Of a stretch of 64,000 nt of DNA, positions 53,805-64,000 are shown piece by piece (positions within the stretch are counted from its first letter, which is position 1; each line of letters begins with the position of its first letter). The stretch is from Archivesica marissinica (taxonomy: Eukaryota > Mollusca > Bivalvia > Venerida > Vesicomyidae). The stretch is from NCBI GenBank assembly GCA_014843695.1, contig CM026386.1:14420106-14484105 (forward strand), written 5' to 3'. The notes below the pieces were generated by a model. It did not search any database. It was not told where the DNA came from and saw only the letters and a program-made list of their open reading frames with translations. The position numbers and the translations under genes are program-made.

Positions 53805-54530
53805 GGTGGCCGCCATAGACAGGTTAGTTTGAATGTTGGTCTCTATAGACAGGTCAGTCTGTATGGTGGTCGCCATCCATAGACAGGTTAGTTTGTATGG
53901 TGGTCTCTATAGACATGTCAGTATGTATGGTCGTCACTACGTACAGGTTAGTCTGTATGGTGGTCTCTAGTATAGACAGGCCAGTCTGTATGGTGGTCGC
54001 TACGTACAGGTCAGTCGGTATGGTGGTCTCTATAGACAGGCCAGTCTGTATGTGGTCGCTACATACAGGTTAGTCTGTATGTGGGTCGCTATAGACAAGT
54101 CGGTCAGGTCTGTATGGTGGTCGCTATTCACAGTTTAGTCTGTATGGTGGTCACTATAGACAGGTCAGTCTGTATGGTGGTCTCTATAAACCGGTTAGTA
54201 TGTATGGTAGTCGCTACATACATGTCATGCTGTATGGTGGTCGCTATGGACAGGTCAGTATGTACGGTAGTCACTACATACAGCTTATTCTATATGGTGG
54301 CCGTTATAGACAGGTTAGTATGTATGGCGATCTCAATAGACAAGTCAGTATGTACTGTAGTCGCTATTTACAAGTCATTATGTAAGGTGGTCGCTATGGA
54401 AAGGTCAGTCTGTATGGTGGTCGCTACATACAGGTTATTCTGTATGGTGGTCTATACATACAGGTCAGTATTATGATGGCCTCTATAGACAGGTCAGTCT
54501 GTATGGTTGTCGCTACAAACAGATTATTGT
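53805..54530. repeat. degenerate 29/30-bp minisatellite in the LNPK 5' flank, about 25 copies
   Basis: Units like 'gtctgtatggtggtcgctat' + 'agacaggtca', with many substitutions (ctctat, ctacgt, ctacata). It begins about 200 bp upstream of the LNPK start codon, so it lies in or next to the promoter/5' UTR region. The ORFs here follow the repeat period. Confidence 0.9.
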
Positions 54531-54739
54531 GCATTGCACTAGAGCGATGGTCTCAGATGGACCAAAGCACAAATATGCGCATGCGCATCCTCGGCGCCGC
54601 TGTGCCGTCAGCATTAGTTCAGATGATTGGCGGCAACTTGCATATGGCTATGATCTTTCAACTTCAACTGTTACGGCCGAAGAATCAGTCACGATTATAT
54701 TTGGCAGGCGCAGTCTAGAACAATGAGTTAATCTAAAAT

Positions 54740-54958
54740 GGTATAATTACGGTGTATGCGCAATGCTTGTAGTTATCCGAATTTTAAAAATCTACACCTA
54801 ACCCGAAAACTAGTTTCTCTACCATTTCTGATTAAGACCAATAAGTGTTTTTATTCCATGATGTACTATATCAAAATAAGATATTCAACAAGTTATGGTG
54901 GACAAATAAAAAAATAACATGTACGCCGTGCATGCCCTGCAGTCTTGAGTTTCCCATA
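54740..54958. repeat. inverted copy of 52833-53060
   Basis: 'taccatttctgattaagacc', 'tgatgtactatatcaaaata', 'gatattcaacaagttatggt', 'acgccgtgcat' are the reverse complement of sequence at 52862-52985. The two arms point toward each other around LNPK exon 1. Confidence 0.85.
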
Positions 54959-55039
54959 TATCCTTGAATACCGAGTTCCGACGCATCTAAGCGAATAATC
55001 AACAATGACTTAACATTAAACGAATGAACTCATGTAAAT

Positions 55040-55310
55040 AGTGTATAACACGCCGGACTGGTAATCTAGGGATCGCAGGTTCGAACCCCGCCTGACCCTA
55101 ATATAATTAATAATCTTTCATATGGGACGTTAATCCGAGGTCTCGTGTCGGTGCTTTACACCGTGCACATAAACGAACCAGAAGATACTCTGGAATGGGT
55201 CTCTCTCTGTATCATTGCACTATCCTCCAAAAATCTAAAATGACTAATCTCTTCAGGAGGCGTCGCTCATATGGGCAACCGGTAGCGACGATAAATAAAC
55301 GTAAAACACA
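55040..55310 (+). mobile_element. SINE family S1
   Basis: 'cgccggactggtaatctagg' and 'gcaggttcgaaccccgcctg' (head), the full body, and the tail 'ggtagcgacgataaataaac'. Confidence 0.87.
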
Positions 55311-55528
55311 CACTTTCCAAGGGTTTTTGCATTTTGATTCATCCAGATACATTTTTAGGTTGGATCGGTGTTCTATATCAGCGAACAAACAAAGAAAATA
55401 ATTTATTATTGAAAAAGGATGCAGCTATGTTTATTAAGCATTTGTAGTTAGTAATGCAAATACATATATATTGTTTATTTTCCATAGAATGACTCTGTGG
55501 CTACCAATGTTTGCTTTTCTGTTTGCAG

Positions 55529-55587
55529 GGTCTGTGGAGGGGCAGCACGTGTTGCATTAGTAGGATTAGTCCTAATCCTTCTAAAAG
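55529..55587 (+). other. exon-like segment upstream of the kinase exon (uncertain)
   Basis: 59 nt between acceptor 'tctgtttgcag' and donor 'gtaggt'. The phase would join the kinase exon at 56921 (…LILLK|E-AADL). The encoded residues (VCGGAARVALVGLVLILLK) do not resemble the PIM kinase sequence expected there, so I list it only as a splice-competent candidate. Confidence 0.25.
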
Positions 55588-55699
55588 GTAGGTTGTATTT
55601 TCATGTTGTACCTTCGGGGTGGAGTTTGTTTTCCAAAATGCGGCGTTCTTCTTTCCAAAATGTTATTTATGTATTATATTGTACATGATTCTTCGTGAG

Positions 55700-55936
55700 A
55701 ATAGCCGGAGTGGTAGAAGGTAAACACAGAGAAGCCGGAGTGGTAGAAGGTAAATACAGAGAAGCCGGAGTGGTAGAAGGTAGAGGCCGGAGTGGTAGAA
55801 GGTAAACACAGAGAAGCCGGAGTGGTAGAAGGTAAACACAGAGAAGCCGGAGTGGTAGAAGGTAAACACAGAGAAGCCGGAGTGGTAGAAGGTAAACACA
55901 GAGAAGCCGGAGTGGTAGAAGGTAAACACAGAGAAG
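55700..55936. repeat. 30-bp minisatellite, about 8 copies
   Basis: Unit 'gaagccggagtggtagaagg' + 'taaacacaga'; one unit is shortened at about 55783. Contains 'aag|gtaaac', donor-like on the plus strand. Confidence 0.93.
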
Positions 55937-56024
55937 AAAATGCAGTTTTTGTACCATCTAAATTAATTTTGATTTTTAGTGAATTATCGTAATGGCCGCT
56001 GATAACTTACTATCCTGATACTAT

Positions 56025-56205
56025 ATAGTCTGTCCCACATATCCGTGGACCTCATTTTAACTGTCCATATAGAAGTCCCACATATCCGTGGACCTCATTT
56101 TAACTGTCCATATAGAAGTCCCACATATCCGTGGACATCATAATAGCTGCCCATATAGAAGTCCCACATATCCGTGGACATCATAATAGCTGCCCATATA
56201 GACAC
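56025..56205. repeat. 43/44-bp tandem repeat, 4 copies
   Basis: 'gtcccacatatccgtggacc' + 'tcattttaactgtccatatagaa'; the last two copies read 'atcataatagctgcc'. A second small repeat ('ccactaataaccaggtacaa') follows at 56255-56420. Confidence 0.9.
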
Positions 56206-56542
56206 CCGATACAATTTAGGCCCCAGTAAGTTATTAAACCATTAATAATCTAATACAATTCTAGACCCAATACGTTAATAAACCACAAATAACCCGCGAT
56301 GTTAATAAACCACAAATAACCCGCTACGTTAATAAACCACTAATAACCAGGTACAATATAGTACTAAGTTATTAAACCACTAATAACCAGGTACAATATA
56401 GTACTAAGTTATTAAACCACAGGCGCAGAAATCATTAAATCTGAAATGGATTTCATTAACTGCCAACATGCAGTGTCAGGTGGTAAACTGAATGATATTT
56501 ATCATAATATAATACAAGCTACAGCTACAGCTAAACCAAGCT

Positions 56543-56777
56543 TTAAGCCTATCAACACCACATACCTCTAAATAGGTTTATAAAAAGTGTAGATCCAGAC
56601 GGCTCATCACGAGCCGGCTCATCAGGATCTGCACTTTTTGCCAGTAATATTACTATTTTTAAACGAAATAACCCGTTTTGATAAATGAACTGGTCCAAAT
56701 TTAAATTTCTGATTAATTTATTGGTCTAAAAATATCACGCACCAGTCCATGTCAGTTACTTGGTGTTGAATGGGTTA
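56543..56777. mobile_element. MITE family A, copy 6 (reverse)
   Basis: Left TTAA then 'gcctatcaacaccaca'; right 'ggtgttgaatgggtta', with the terminal TTAA mutated to TTAT. Confidence 0.82.
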
Positions 56778-56920
56778 TTAAGTAGAACAATTTAATTAAT
56801 TTTTTTAACTTTGTTTTAAAACATAAAATAAATAATTATTTCTCCATATATATATATATCAGTTGTATACTGAGAATAAAGGAAAATAATTCTTAATATT
56901 TCATCATTTTGTATTTACAG

Positions 56921-57012
56921 AAGCTGCAGATCTCACCAGGAAATGCGCCTTTAACCCATCTGATCGGCCGACAATTGAGGACATTCTCCGACACCCATGG
57001 ATGAGACTCTAG
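56921..57012 (+). CDS. terminal exon of a PIM-type Ser/Thr kinase
   Basis: Follows acceptor 'gtatttacag'. The frame gives AADLTRKCAFNPSDRPTIED then ILRHPWMRL-stop (30 codons with stop). This is kinase subdomain XI: the invariant Arg in P-SDRPT and the closing HPWM box, closest to PIM kinases (xLIRWCLALRPSDRPTFEEI ... HPWM). PIM genes have a phase-1 junction just before this block, which fits the two leading bases (G|AA, Glu). No other kinase subdomain is visible between the LNPK 5' end and here, so either the upstream exons lie elsewhere, or this is a detached duplicate. No AATAAA until about 57579. Confidence 0.7.
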
Positions 57013-57840
57013 AAAACTGACTTTCTTTTATCTATAAACAAACATTACATTATTTATGCAAACACTGGCTCATTTCATCTCAGAGTTCAAAATCATCCCC
57101 AGGGGCGTAGCTAGTGATTTAAAATTTGCAGACGGCCCAACTATTAAATTAAGCATCTAATATGCGTTGTTAGAGGGCTCTGTGGACATGCTCCCCCAGG
57201 ACAATCAATGGTGCACTCCGACTCATGTTAATGTACGTCTTAGACGTTCAAGGTACTATATTTTCAGGGACGTACCACATAATACCCCCCTACAGTTTTT
57301 ATTGCATTTTCGGGGTTTTAGTATTTTTCATTTTCTTGGACAATCTGCAGGCCCGGTGTGGTCTGGAGATTATAAAACTTTTCTCTAATCTCAAACTCAG
57401 TCTCGAGCTTCTGATTGGCTCAGCCAGACGCAAATAAACCAATCAAATTTCTTGAGCTCGAGTTTGAGATCTGAGAAAAGTTTTATAACCACGGGCCCAC
57501 TGGCCTTCAGTGCCTATTAGCAGCTATGTGCCTGATCCCAACATCCACTCCTTATAATAGTTTCCATCGGTCTGAAGCAGAATAAACACATTTAAAGACA
57601 TATAGGGCCGTTAACATAATTCTTTAGATGGAAATGTGATCATACATGTATTGTTAACACTTAACTTGGTAAGCAACTGTTTGCAACGTTAGTGATGATT
57701 TTGTTGGCAAAAGGGAGATAATTCAGTAGTAACAATAATTTATCCTAGAACAATATTGTATTAGTGGTGATAGTAATTCAATGAAATATATTAACCTTGA
57801 TAGTTTTTAACAGACATACCGGTAGTAATGTATATTCATG
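57013..57840. other. flank of the kinase exon with one foldback element
   Basis: 57352-57500 is an inverted repeat: 'ttataaaacttttctctaat' ... 'tcaaactcagtctcgag' is mirrored by 'ctcgagtttgagatctgaga' ... 'aaaagttttataac'. Otherwise no feature supported. Confidence 0.5.
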
Positions 57841-57844
57841 TGAT

Positions 57845-60800
57845 AGTTCCTTCCACCATACAGGGAGATTACTGTGATAGTTCCTTCCACCATACAGGGA
57901 GATTCCTGTGATAGTTCCTTCCACCATACAGGGAGATTCCTGTGATAGTTCCTTCCACCATAAAGGGAGATCCATGTGGTAGTTCGTTCCACAATACAGG
58001 GAGATCCCTGTGATAGTACCTTGCATCATACAGGGAGATTCCTGTGATAGTTCCTTCCATCATACAGAGAGATTCCTGTGATAGTTCCTTCCACCATACA
58101 GGGAGATTCCTGTGATAGTTCCATCCACCATACAGGGAGATTCCTGTGATAGTTCCTTCCATCATACAGGGAGATTCCTGTGATAGTTCCTTCCATCATA
58201 CAGGGAGATTCCTGTGATAGTTCCTTCCATCATACAGGGAGTTTCCTGTGATAATTCCTTCCATCATACAGGGAGATTCCTGTGATAGTTCCTTCCACCA
58301 TACAGGGAGATTCCTGTGATAGTTCCTTCCATCATACAGGGAGATTCCTGTGATAGTTCCTTCCATCATACAGGGAGGTTCCTGTGATAGTTCCTTCCAC
58401 CATACAGGGAGATTCCTGTGATAGTTCGTTCCATCCTACAGGGAGATCCCTGTGATAGTTCCTTCCACCATACAGGGAGATCCCTGTGATAGTTCCTTCC
58501 ACCATACAGGGGGATCCCTGTGATAGTTCCTTCCATCATACAGGGAGATTCCTGTGATAGTTCCTTCCATCATACAGGGAGATTCCTGTGATAGTACCTA
58601 GCATCATACAGGGAGATTCCTGTGATAGTTCCTTCCACCATACAGGGAGATTCCTGTGATCGTTCGATCCACCATACAGGGATATTCCTGTGATAGTTCG
58701 TTCCACCATACAGGGAGATTCCTGTGATAGTTCCTTCCACAATACAGGGAGTTCCGTATGGTATTCGCTGACCTTGTGGGCTAGTTCTTTCCACCATGCA
58801 GGGAGATTCATGTGGTATTCGCTGACAATGAGGGCTAGTTCCTTCCACCGTTCAGGGGTATTCATGTGGTATTCGTTGACATTGAGGGCGAGTTCCTTCC
58901 ATCATGCAGAGAGATTCATGTGGTATTCGCTGACATTGAGAGCTAGTTCCTTCCACCATACAGGGAGATTCCTGTGGTATTCGCTGACATTGAGGGCTAG
59001 TCCCTTCCACCATACAGGGATATGCCTGTGGTATTCGCTGACATTGGGGGCTAGTTCCTTTCACCATACAGGGAGATTCATGTGGTATTCGCTGACATTG
59101 AGGGCTAGTTCCTTCCACCATACAGTGAGATTCCTGTGGTATTCGCTGACATTGAGGGCTAGTTCCTTCCACCATACAGGGAGATTCATGTGGTATTCGC
59201 TGACATTGATGGCTAGTTCCTTCCACCATACAGGGAGATTCATGTGGTATTCGCTGACATTGAGGGCTAGTTCCTTACACCATACAGGGAGATTCCTGTG
59301 GTATTCGCTGACATTGAGGGCTAGTTCCTTCCCCATACAGGGAGATTCCTGGGTATTCCTGACATTGAGGCTAGTTCCTTCCACCATACAGGGAGATTCC
59401 TGTGGTATTCGCTGACATTGATGGCTAGTTCCTTCCACCATACAGGGAGATTCCTGTGGTATTCGCTGACATTGTGGGTTAGTTCATTCCAACATACAGG
59501 GAGATTCCTGTGATAGTTCCTTCGACCATACAAGGAGATGCCTGTGGTATTCGCTGACATTGAGGGCTAGTTCCTTCCACCATACAGGGAGATTCCTGTA
59601 GTATTCGCTGACATTGAGGGCTAGTTTCTTCAACCTTACAGTGAGATTCCTGTGATAGTTCCTTCCATCATACAGGGAGATTCCTGATAGTTCCTTCCAC
59701 CATACAGTGAGATTCCTGTGATAGTTCCTTCCACCATACAGGGAGATTCCTGTGATAGTTTCTTCCACCATAAGTGAGATCCCTGTGGTAGTTCCTTCCA
59801 CCATATAGGGAGATTCCTGTGGTATTCGCTAACATTGAGGGCTAGTTCCTTCCACCATACAGGGAGATTCCTGTCGTATTCGCTGACATTAGGTCTAGTT
59901 CCTTCCACCATAAGGGAGTTCCTGAGGTATTCGCTGACATTGAGGGCTAGTTCCTCCACCATACAGGGAGATTCCTGTGGTATTCGCTGACATTGATGGC
60001 TAGGTCCTTCCACCATACAGGGAGATTCCTGTGGTATTCGTTGACATTGAGGGCTAGTGTCTTCAACCATACAGGGAGATTCCTGTGATAGTTCCTTCCA
60101 CCATACAGGGAGATTCCTGTGATAGTTCCTTCCATCATACAGGGAGATCCTGTGATAGTTCCTTCCACCATACAGGGAGATTCCTGTGATAGTTCGTTCC
60201 ACCATACAGGGAGATCCCTGTGATAGTTCCTTCCACCATACAGGGAGCTCCCTGTGGTAGTTTGTTCCACCATACAGGGATATTCCTGTGATAGTTCCTT
60301 GCACCATACAGGGAGATTCCTGTGATAGTTCCTTCCACCAAACAGGGAGATTCCTGAGATAGTACCTAGCATCATACAGGGAGATCCTGTGATAGTTCCT
60401 TCCACCATACAGGGATATTCCTGTGATAGTTCGTTCCACCTTACAGGGAGATTCCTGTGATAGTTCCTTCCACCAACAGGGAGTCCTGTGTAGTTCGTTC
60501 CACATACAGGGATATTCCTGTGATAGTTCCTTCCACCATACAGGGAGATTCCTGTGATAGTTCCTTCCACCAACAGGGAGTCCTGTATCCTGACATAGAG
60601 GGTAGTTCCTTCCACATACAGGGATATTCCTGTGATAGTTCGTTCCACCATACAGGGAGATTCCTGTGATAGTTCCTTCCACCATACAGGGAGTTCCCTA
60701 TGGTATTCGCTGACCTTGAGGGCTAGTTCTTTCCACCATGCAGGGAGATTCATGTGGTATTCGCTGACATTGAGGGCTAGTTCCTTCCACCATGCAGGGA

Positions 60801-63800
60801 GATTCATGTGGTATTCGCTGACATTGAGGGCTAGTTCCTTCCACCATGCAGGGAGGTTCATGTGGTATTCGCTGACATTGAGGGCTAGTTCCTTCCACCA
60901 TACAGGGAGATTCCTGTGGTATTCGCTGACTTTGAGGGCTAGTCCCTTCCACCATACAGGGATATGCCTGTGGTATTCGCTGACATTGTGGGTTAGTTCA
61001 TTCCAACATACAGGGAGATTCCTGTGATAGTTCCTTCGACCATACAAGGAGATGCCTGTGGTATTCGCTGACATTGAGGGCTAGTTCCTTCCACCATACA
61101 GGGAGATTCCTGTAGTATTCGCTGACATTGAGGGCTAGTTTCTTCAACCTTACAGTGAGATTCCTGTGATAGTTCCTTCCATCATACAGGGAGATTCCTG
61201 ATAGTTCCTTCCACCATACAGTGAGATTCCTGTGATAGTTCCTTCCACCATACAGGGAGATTCCTGTGTTAGTTTCTTCCACCATAAAGTGAGATCCCTG
61301 TGGTAGTTCCTTCCACCATATAGGGAGATTCCTGTGGTATTCGCTAACATTGAGGGCTAGTTCCTTCCACCATACAGGGAGATTCCTGTCGTATTCGCTG
61401 ACATTGAGGTCTAGTTCCTTCCACCATACAGGGAGTTCCTGAGGTATTCGCTGACATTGAGGGCTAGTTCCTTCCACCATACAGGGAGATTCCTGTGGTA
61501 TTCGCTGACATTGATGGCTAGGTCCTTCCACCATACAGGGAGATTCCTGTGGTATTCGTTGACATTGAGGGCTAGTGTCTTCAACCATATAGGGAGATTC
61601 CTGTGATAGTTCCTTCGACCGTACAAGGAGATGTCTGTTAGTTCCTTCCACAATACAGGGATATTCATGTGATAGTTCCTTCCACCATACAGTGAGATTC
61701 CTGTGTTAGTTCCTTCCACCATACAGGGAGATCCCTGTGATAGTTCCTTCCACCATACAGGGAGCTCCCTGTGGTAGTTTGTTCCACCATACAGGGATAT
61801 TCCTGTGATAGTTCCTTGCACCATACAGGGAGATTCCTGAGATAGTACCTAGCATCATACAGGGAGATCCTGTGATAGTTCCTTCCACCATACAGGGATA
61901 TTCCTGTGATAGTTCGTTCCACCTTACAGGGATATTCCTGTGATAGTTCGTTCCACCATACAGGGAGATTCCTGTGATAGTTCCTTCCACCATACAGGGA
62001 GTGGTTCTTGTGCTAGTTCTTTCCACCATGCAGGGAGATTCTGTGGTATTCGCTGACATTGAGGGCTAGTTCCTTCCACCATACAGGGAGATTCATGTGG
62101 TATTCGCTGACATTGAGGGCTAGTTCCTTCCACCATACAGGGAGTTCTGTGTATTCCTGCATTGAGGGCTAGTTCCTTCCACCATACAGGGAGATTCCTG
62201 TGGTATTCGCTGACTTTGAGGGCTAGTCCCTTCCACCATACAGGGATATGCCTGTGGTATTCGCTGACATTGAGGGCTAGTTCCTTTGACCATACAGGGA
62301 GATTCCTGTGGTATTCGCTGACATTGAGGGCTAGTTCCTTCCACCATACAGGGAGATTCCTGAGGTATTCGCTGACATTGAGGGCTAGTTCCTTACACAA
62401 TACAGGGAGATTCCTGTGATAGTTCCTTCGACCATACAAGGAGATGCCTGTCGTATTCGCTGACATTGAGGGCTAGTTCCTTCCACCATACAGGGATATT
62501 CCTGTGTATTCGCTACATGAGGGTAGTACCTTCCACCATACAGGGAGATCCTGTTATTCCTACATTGAGGGCTAGTTCCTTCCACCAAACAGGGAGATTC
62601 CAGTGATAGTTCCTTCCATCATACAGGGAGATTCCTGTGATAGTTCCTTCCACCATACAGGGAGATTCCTGTGATAGTTCCTTCCACCATACAGGGAGAT
62701 TCCTGTGATAGTTCCTTCCATCATACAGGGAGATTCCTGTGATAGTTCCTTCCATCATACAGGGAGATTCCTGTGATAGTTCCTTCCATCATACAGGGAG
62801 ATTCCTGTGATAGTACCTAGCATCATACAGGGAGATTCCTGTGATAGTTCCTTCCACCATACAGGGAGATTCCTGTGATCGTTCGATCCACCATACAGGG
62901 ATATTCCTGTGAGTGTTCGTTCCACCATACAGGGAGATTCCTGTGATAGTTCCTTCCACCATACAGGGAGTTCCCTATGGTATTCGCTGACCTTGAGGGC
63001 TAGTTCTTTCCACCATGCAGGGAGATTCATGTGGTATTCGCTGACATTGAGGGCTAGTTCCTTCCACCATACAGAGAGATTCCTGAGGTAATCGCTGACA
63101 TTGAGGGTTAGTTCCTTACACAATACAGGGAGATTCCTGTGATAGTACCTTCATCCATACAAGAAGATGCCTGTCGTATTCGCTGACATTGAGGGCTAGT
63201 TCCTTTCACCATACAGGGAGATTCATGTGGTATTCGCTGACATTGAGGGCTAGTTCCTTCCACCATACAGGGAGATTCCTGTGGTATTCGCTAACATTGA
63301 GGGCTAGTTCTTTCCACCATACAGGGAGATTCCTGTGGTATTCGCTGACATTTAGGGCTAGTTCATTCCACCATACAGGGAGATTCCTGAGGTATTCGCT
63401 GACATTGAGGGCTAGTTCCTTCCACCATACATGGAGATTCCTGTGGTATTCGCTGACATTGATGGCTAGTTCCTTCCACCATACAGGGAGATTCCTGTGG
63501 TATTCGCTGACATTGAGGGTTAGTTCCTTCCACCATACAGGGGTATTCCTGTGATAGTTCCTTCGACCATACAAGGAGATGCCTGTGGTATTCGCTGACA
63601 TTGAAGGCTAGTTCCTTCCACCATACAGGGATATTCCTGTAGTATTCGTTGACATTGAGGGCTAGTTTCTTCAACCATACAGGGAGATTCCTGTGATAGT
63701 TCCTTCCATCATACAGGGAGATTCCTGTTAATTCCTTCCACCATACAGGGAGATTCGTGTGATAGCTCCTTCCACCATACAGGGAGATTCCTGTGTTAGT

Positions 63801-64000
63801 TCCTTCCACCATACAGGGAAATCCCTGTCATAGTTCCTTCCACCATACAGGGAGATCCCTGTGGTAGTTTGTTCCACCATACAGGGATATTCCTGTGATA
63901 GTTCCTTGCATCATACAGGGAGATTCCTGTGATAGTTCCTTCCACCATACAGGGAGATTCCTGTGATAGTACCTAGCATCATACAGGAAGATTCCTGTGA
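57845..64000. repeat. 6.2-kb mixed 34/54-bp satellite, runs off the window
   Basis: Short unit (34 bp): 'catacagggagattcctgtg' + 'atagttccttccac'. Long unit (54 bp): the same core with 'gtattcgctgacattgaggg' + 'ctagttccttccac' in place of the short linker. Short units dominate 57845-58740. After that, blocks of long and short units alternate, and blocks recur: 58690-59060, 60620-60980 and 62930-63020 share the run 'ggagttccctatggtattcg', 'accttgagggctagttcttt'. The core 'acagggagatccctgt' is a near palindrome. ORFs on both strands follow the repeat. Confidence 0.96.

Noticed and set aside
57778..64000. Many ORFs on both strands over the 34/54-bp satellite
   Set aside because: All are repeat-periodic and mutually overlapping; none has a domain.

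Overview
This is a eukaryotic, AT-rich, very repeat-rich window. Split coding exons with GT-AG junctions, tRNA-derived SINEs, TTAA-flanked MITEs, a decayed Tc1-like transposon, a hAT-like transposase relic and kilobase-scale tandem arrays point to an invertebrate animal. I favour a bivalve mollusc, but that is inference: no single gene here fixes the taxon.

The main gene lies on the minus strand, from 53600 down to 33024. It is a complete Lunapark (LNPK), the ER three-way-junction protein. I assembled 11 coding exons whose phases all agree: 1269 nt, 422 residues plus stop. The protein has an N-terminal MG (myristoylation-type) start, a coiled coil, two closely spaced membrane segments, a second coiled coil, a Pro/Gln-rich linker, the C-x2-C-x18-C-x2-C zinc ribbon with the LNPARK-type motif, and an acidic tail. 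On the plus strand at 6592-8990 there is a small three-part gene. It encodes a 74-residue protein with a signal peptide, a Gly/Tyr/Ser/Pro tract and one membrane segment, and I do not recognise it. At 56921-57012 (+) there is a lone terminal exon of a PIM-type Ser/Thr kinase.

Layout: 0.2-5.3 kb holds MITEs, a 20-bp minisatellite, SINEs and a broken hAT-type transposase. The small gene and its two minisatellites occupy 5.4-9.0 kb. A single 28-bp satellite with higher-order structure fills 9.7-19.9 kb. From 20 to 32 kb there are several independent arrays (83, 88, 41-42, 55 and 24 bp units) and SINE/MITE insertions, with no convincing gene. LNPK covers 33.0-53.6 kb; its introns hold at least six minisatellites, a Tc1-like element, a hAT-like MITE and many smaller insertions. 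The 5' flank of LNPK (53.8-54.5 kb) is a degenerate minisatellite. The kinase exon follows, and a mixed 34/54-bp array runs from 57.8 kb to the window end.

The most interesting pattern is that several minisatellites are built from, or abut, splice junctions. The LNPK exon 10 acceptor is repeated about 18 times in its own intron, and the exon 8 donor about 20 times. The coding end of exon 6 is repeated downstream of itself. The last coding exon plus donor of the small gene is repeated six times. Two further arrays stop within 10-20 bp of an acceptor. Tandem amplification seeded at exon-intron boundaries looks like a recurrent process in this genome.
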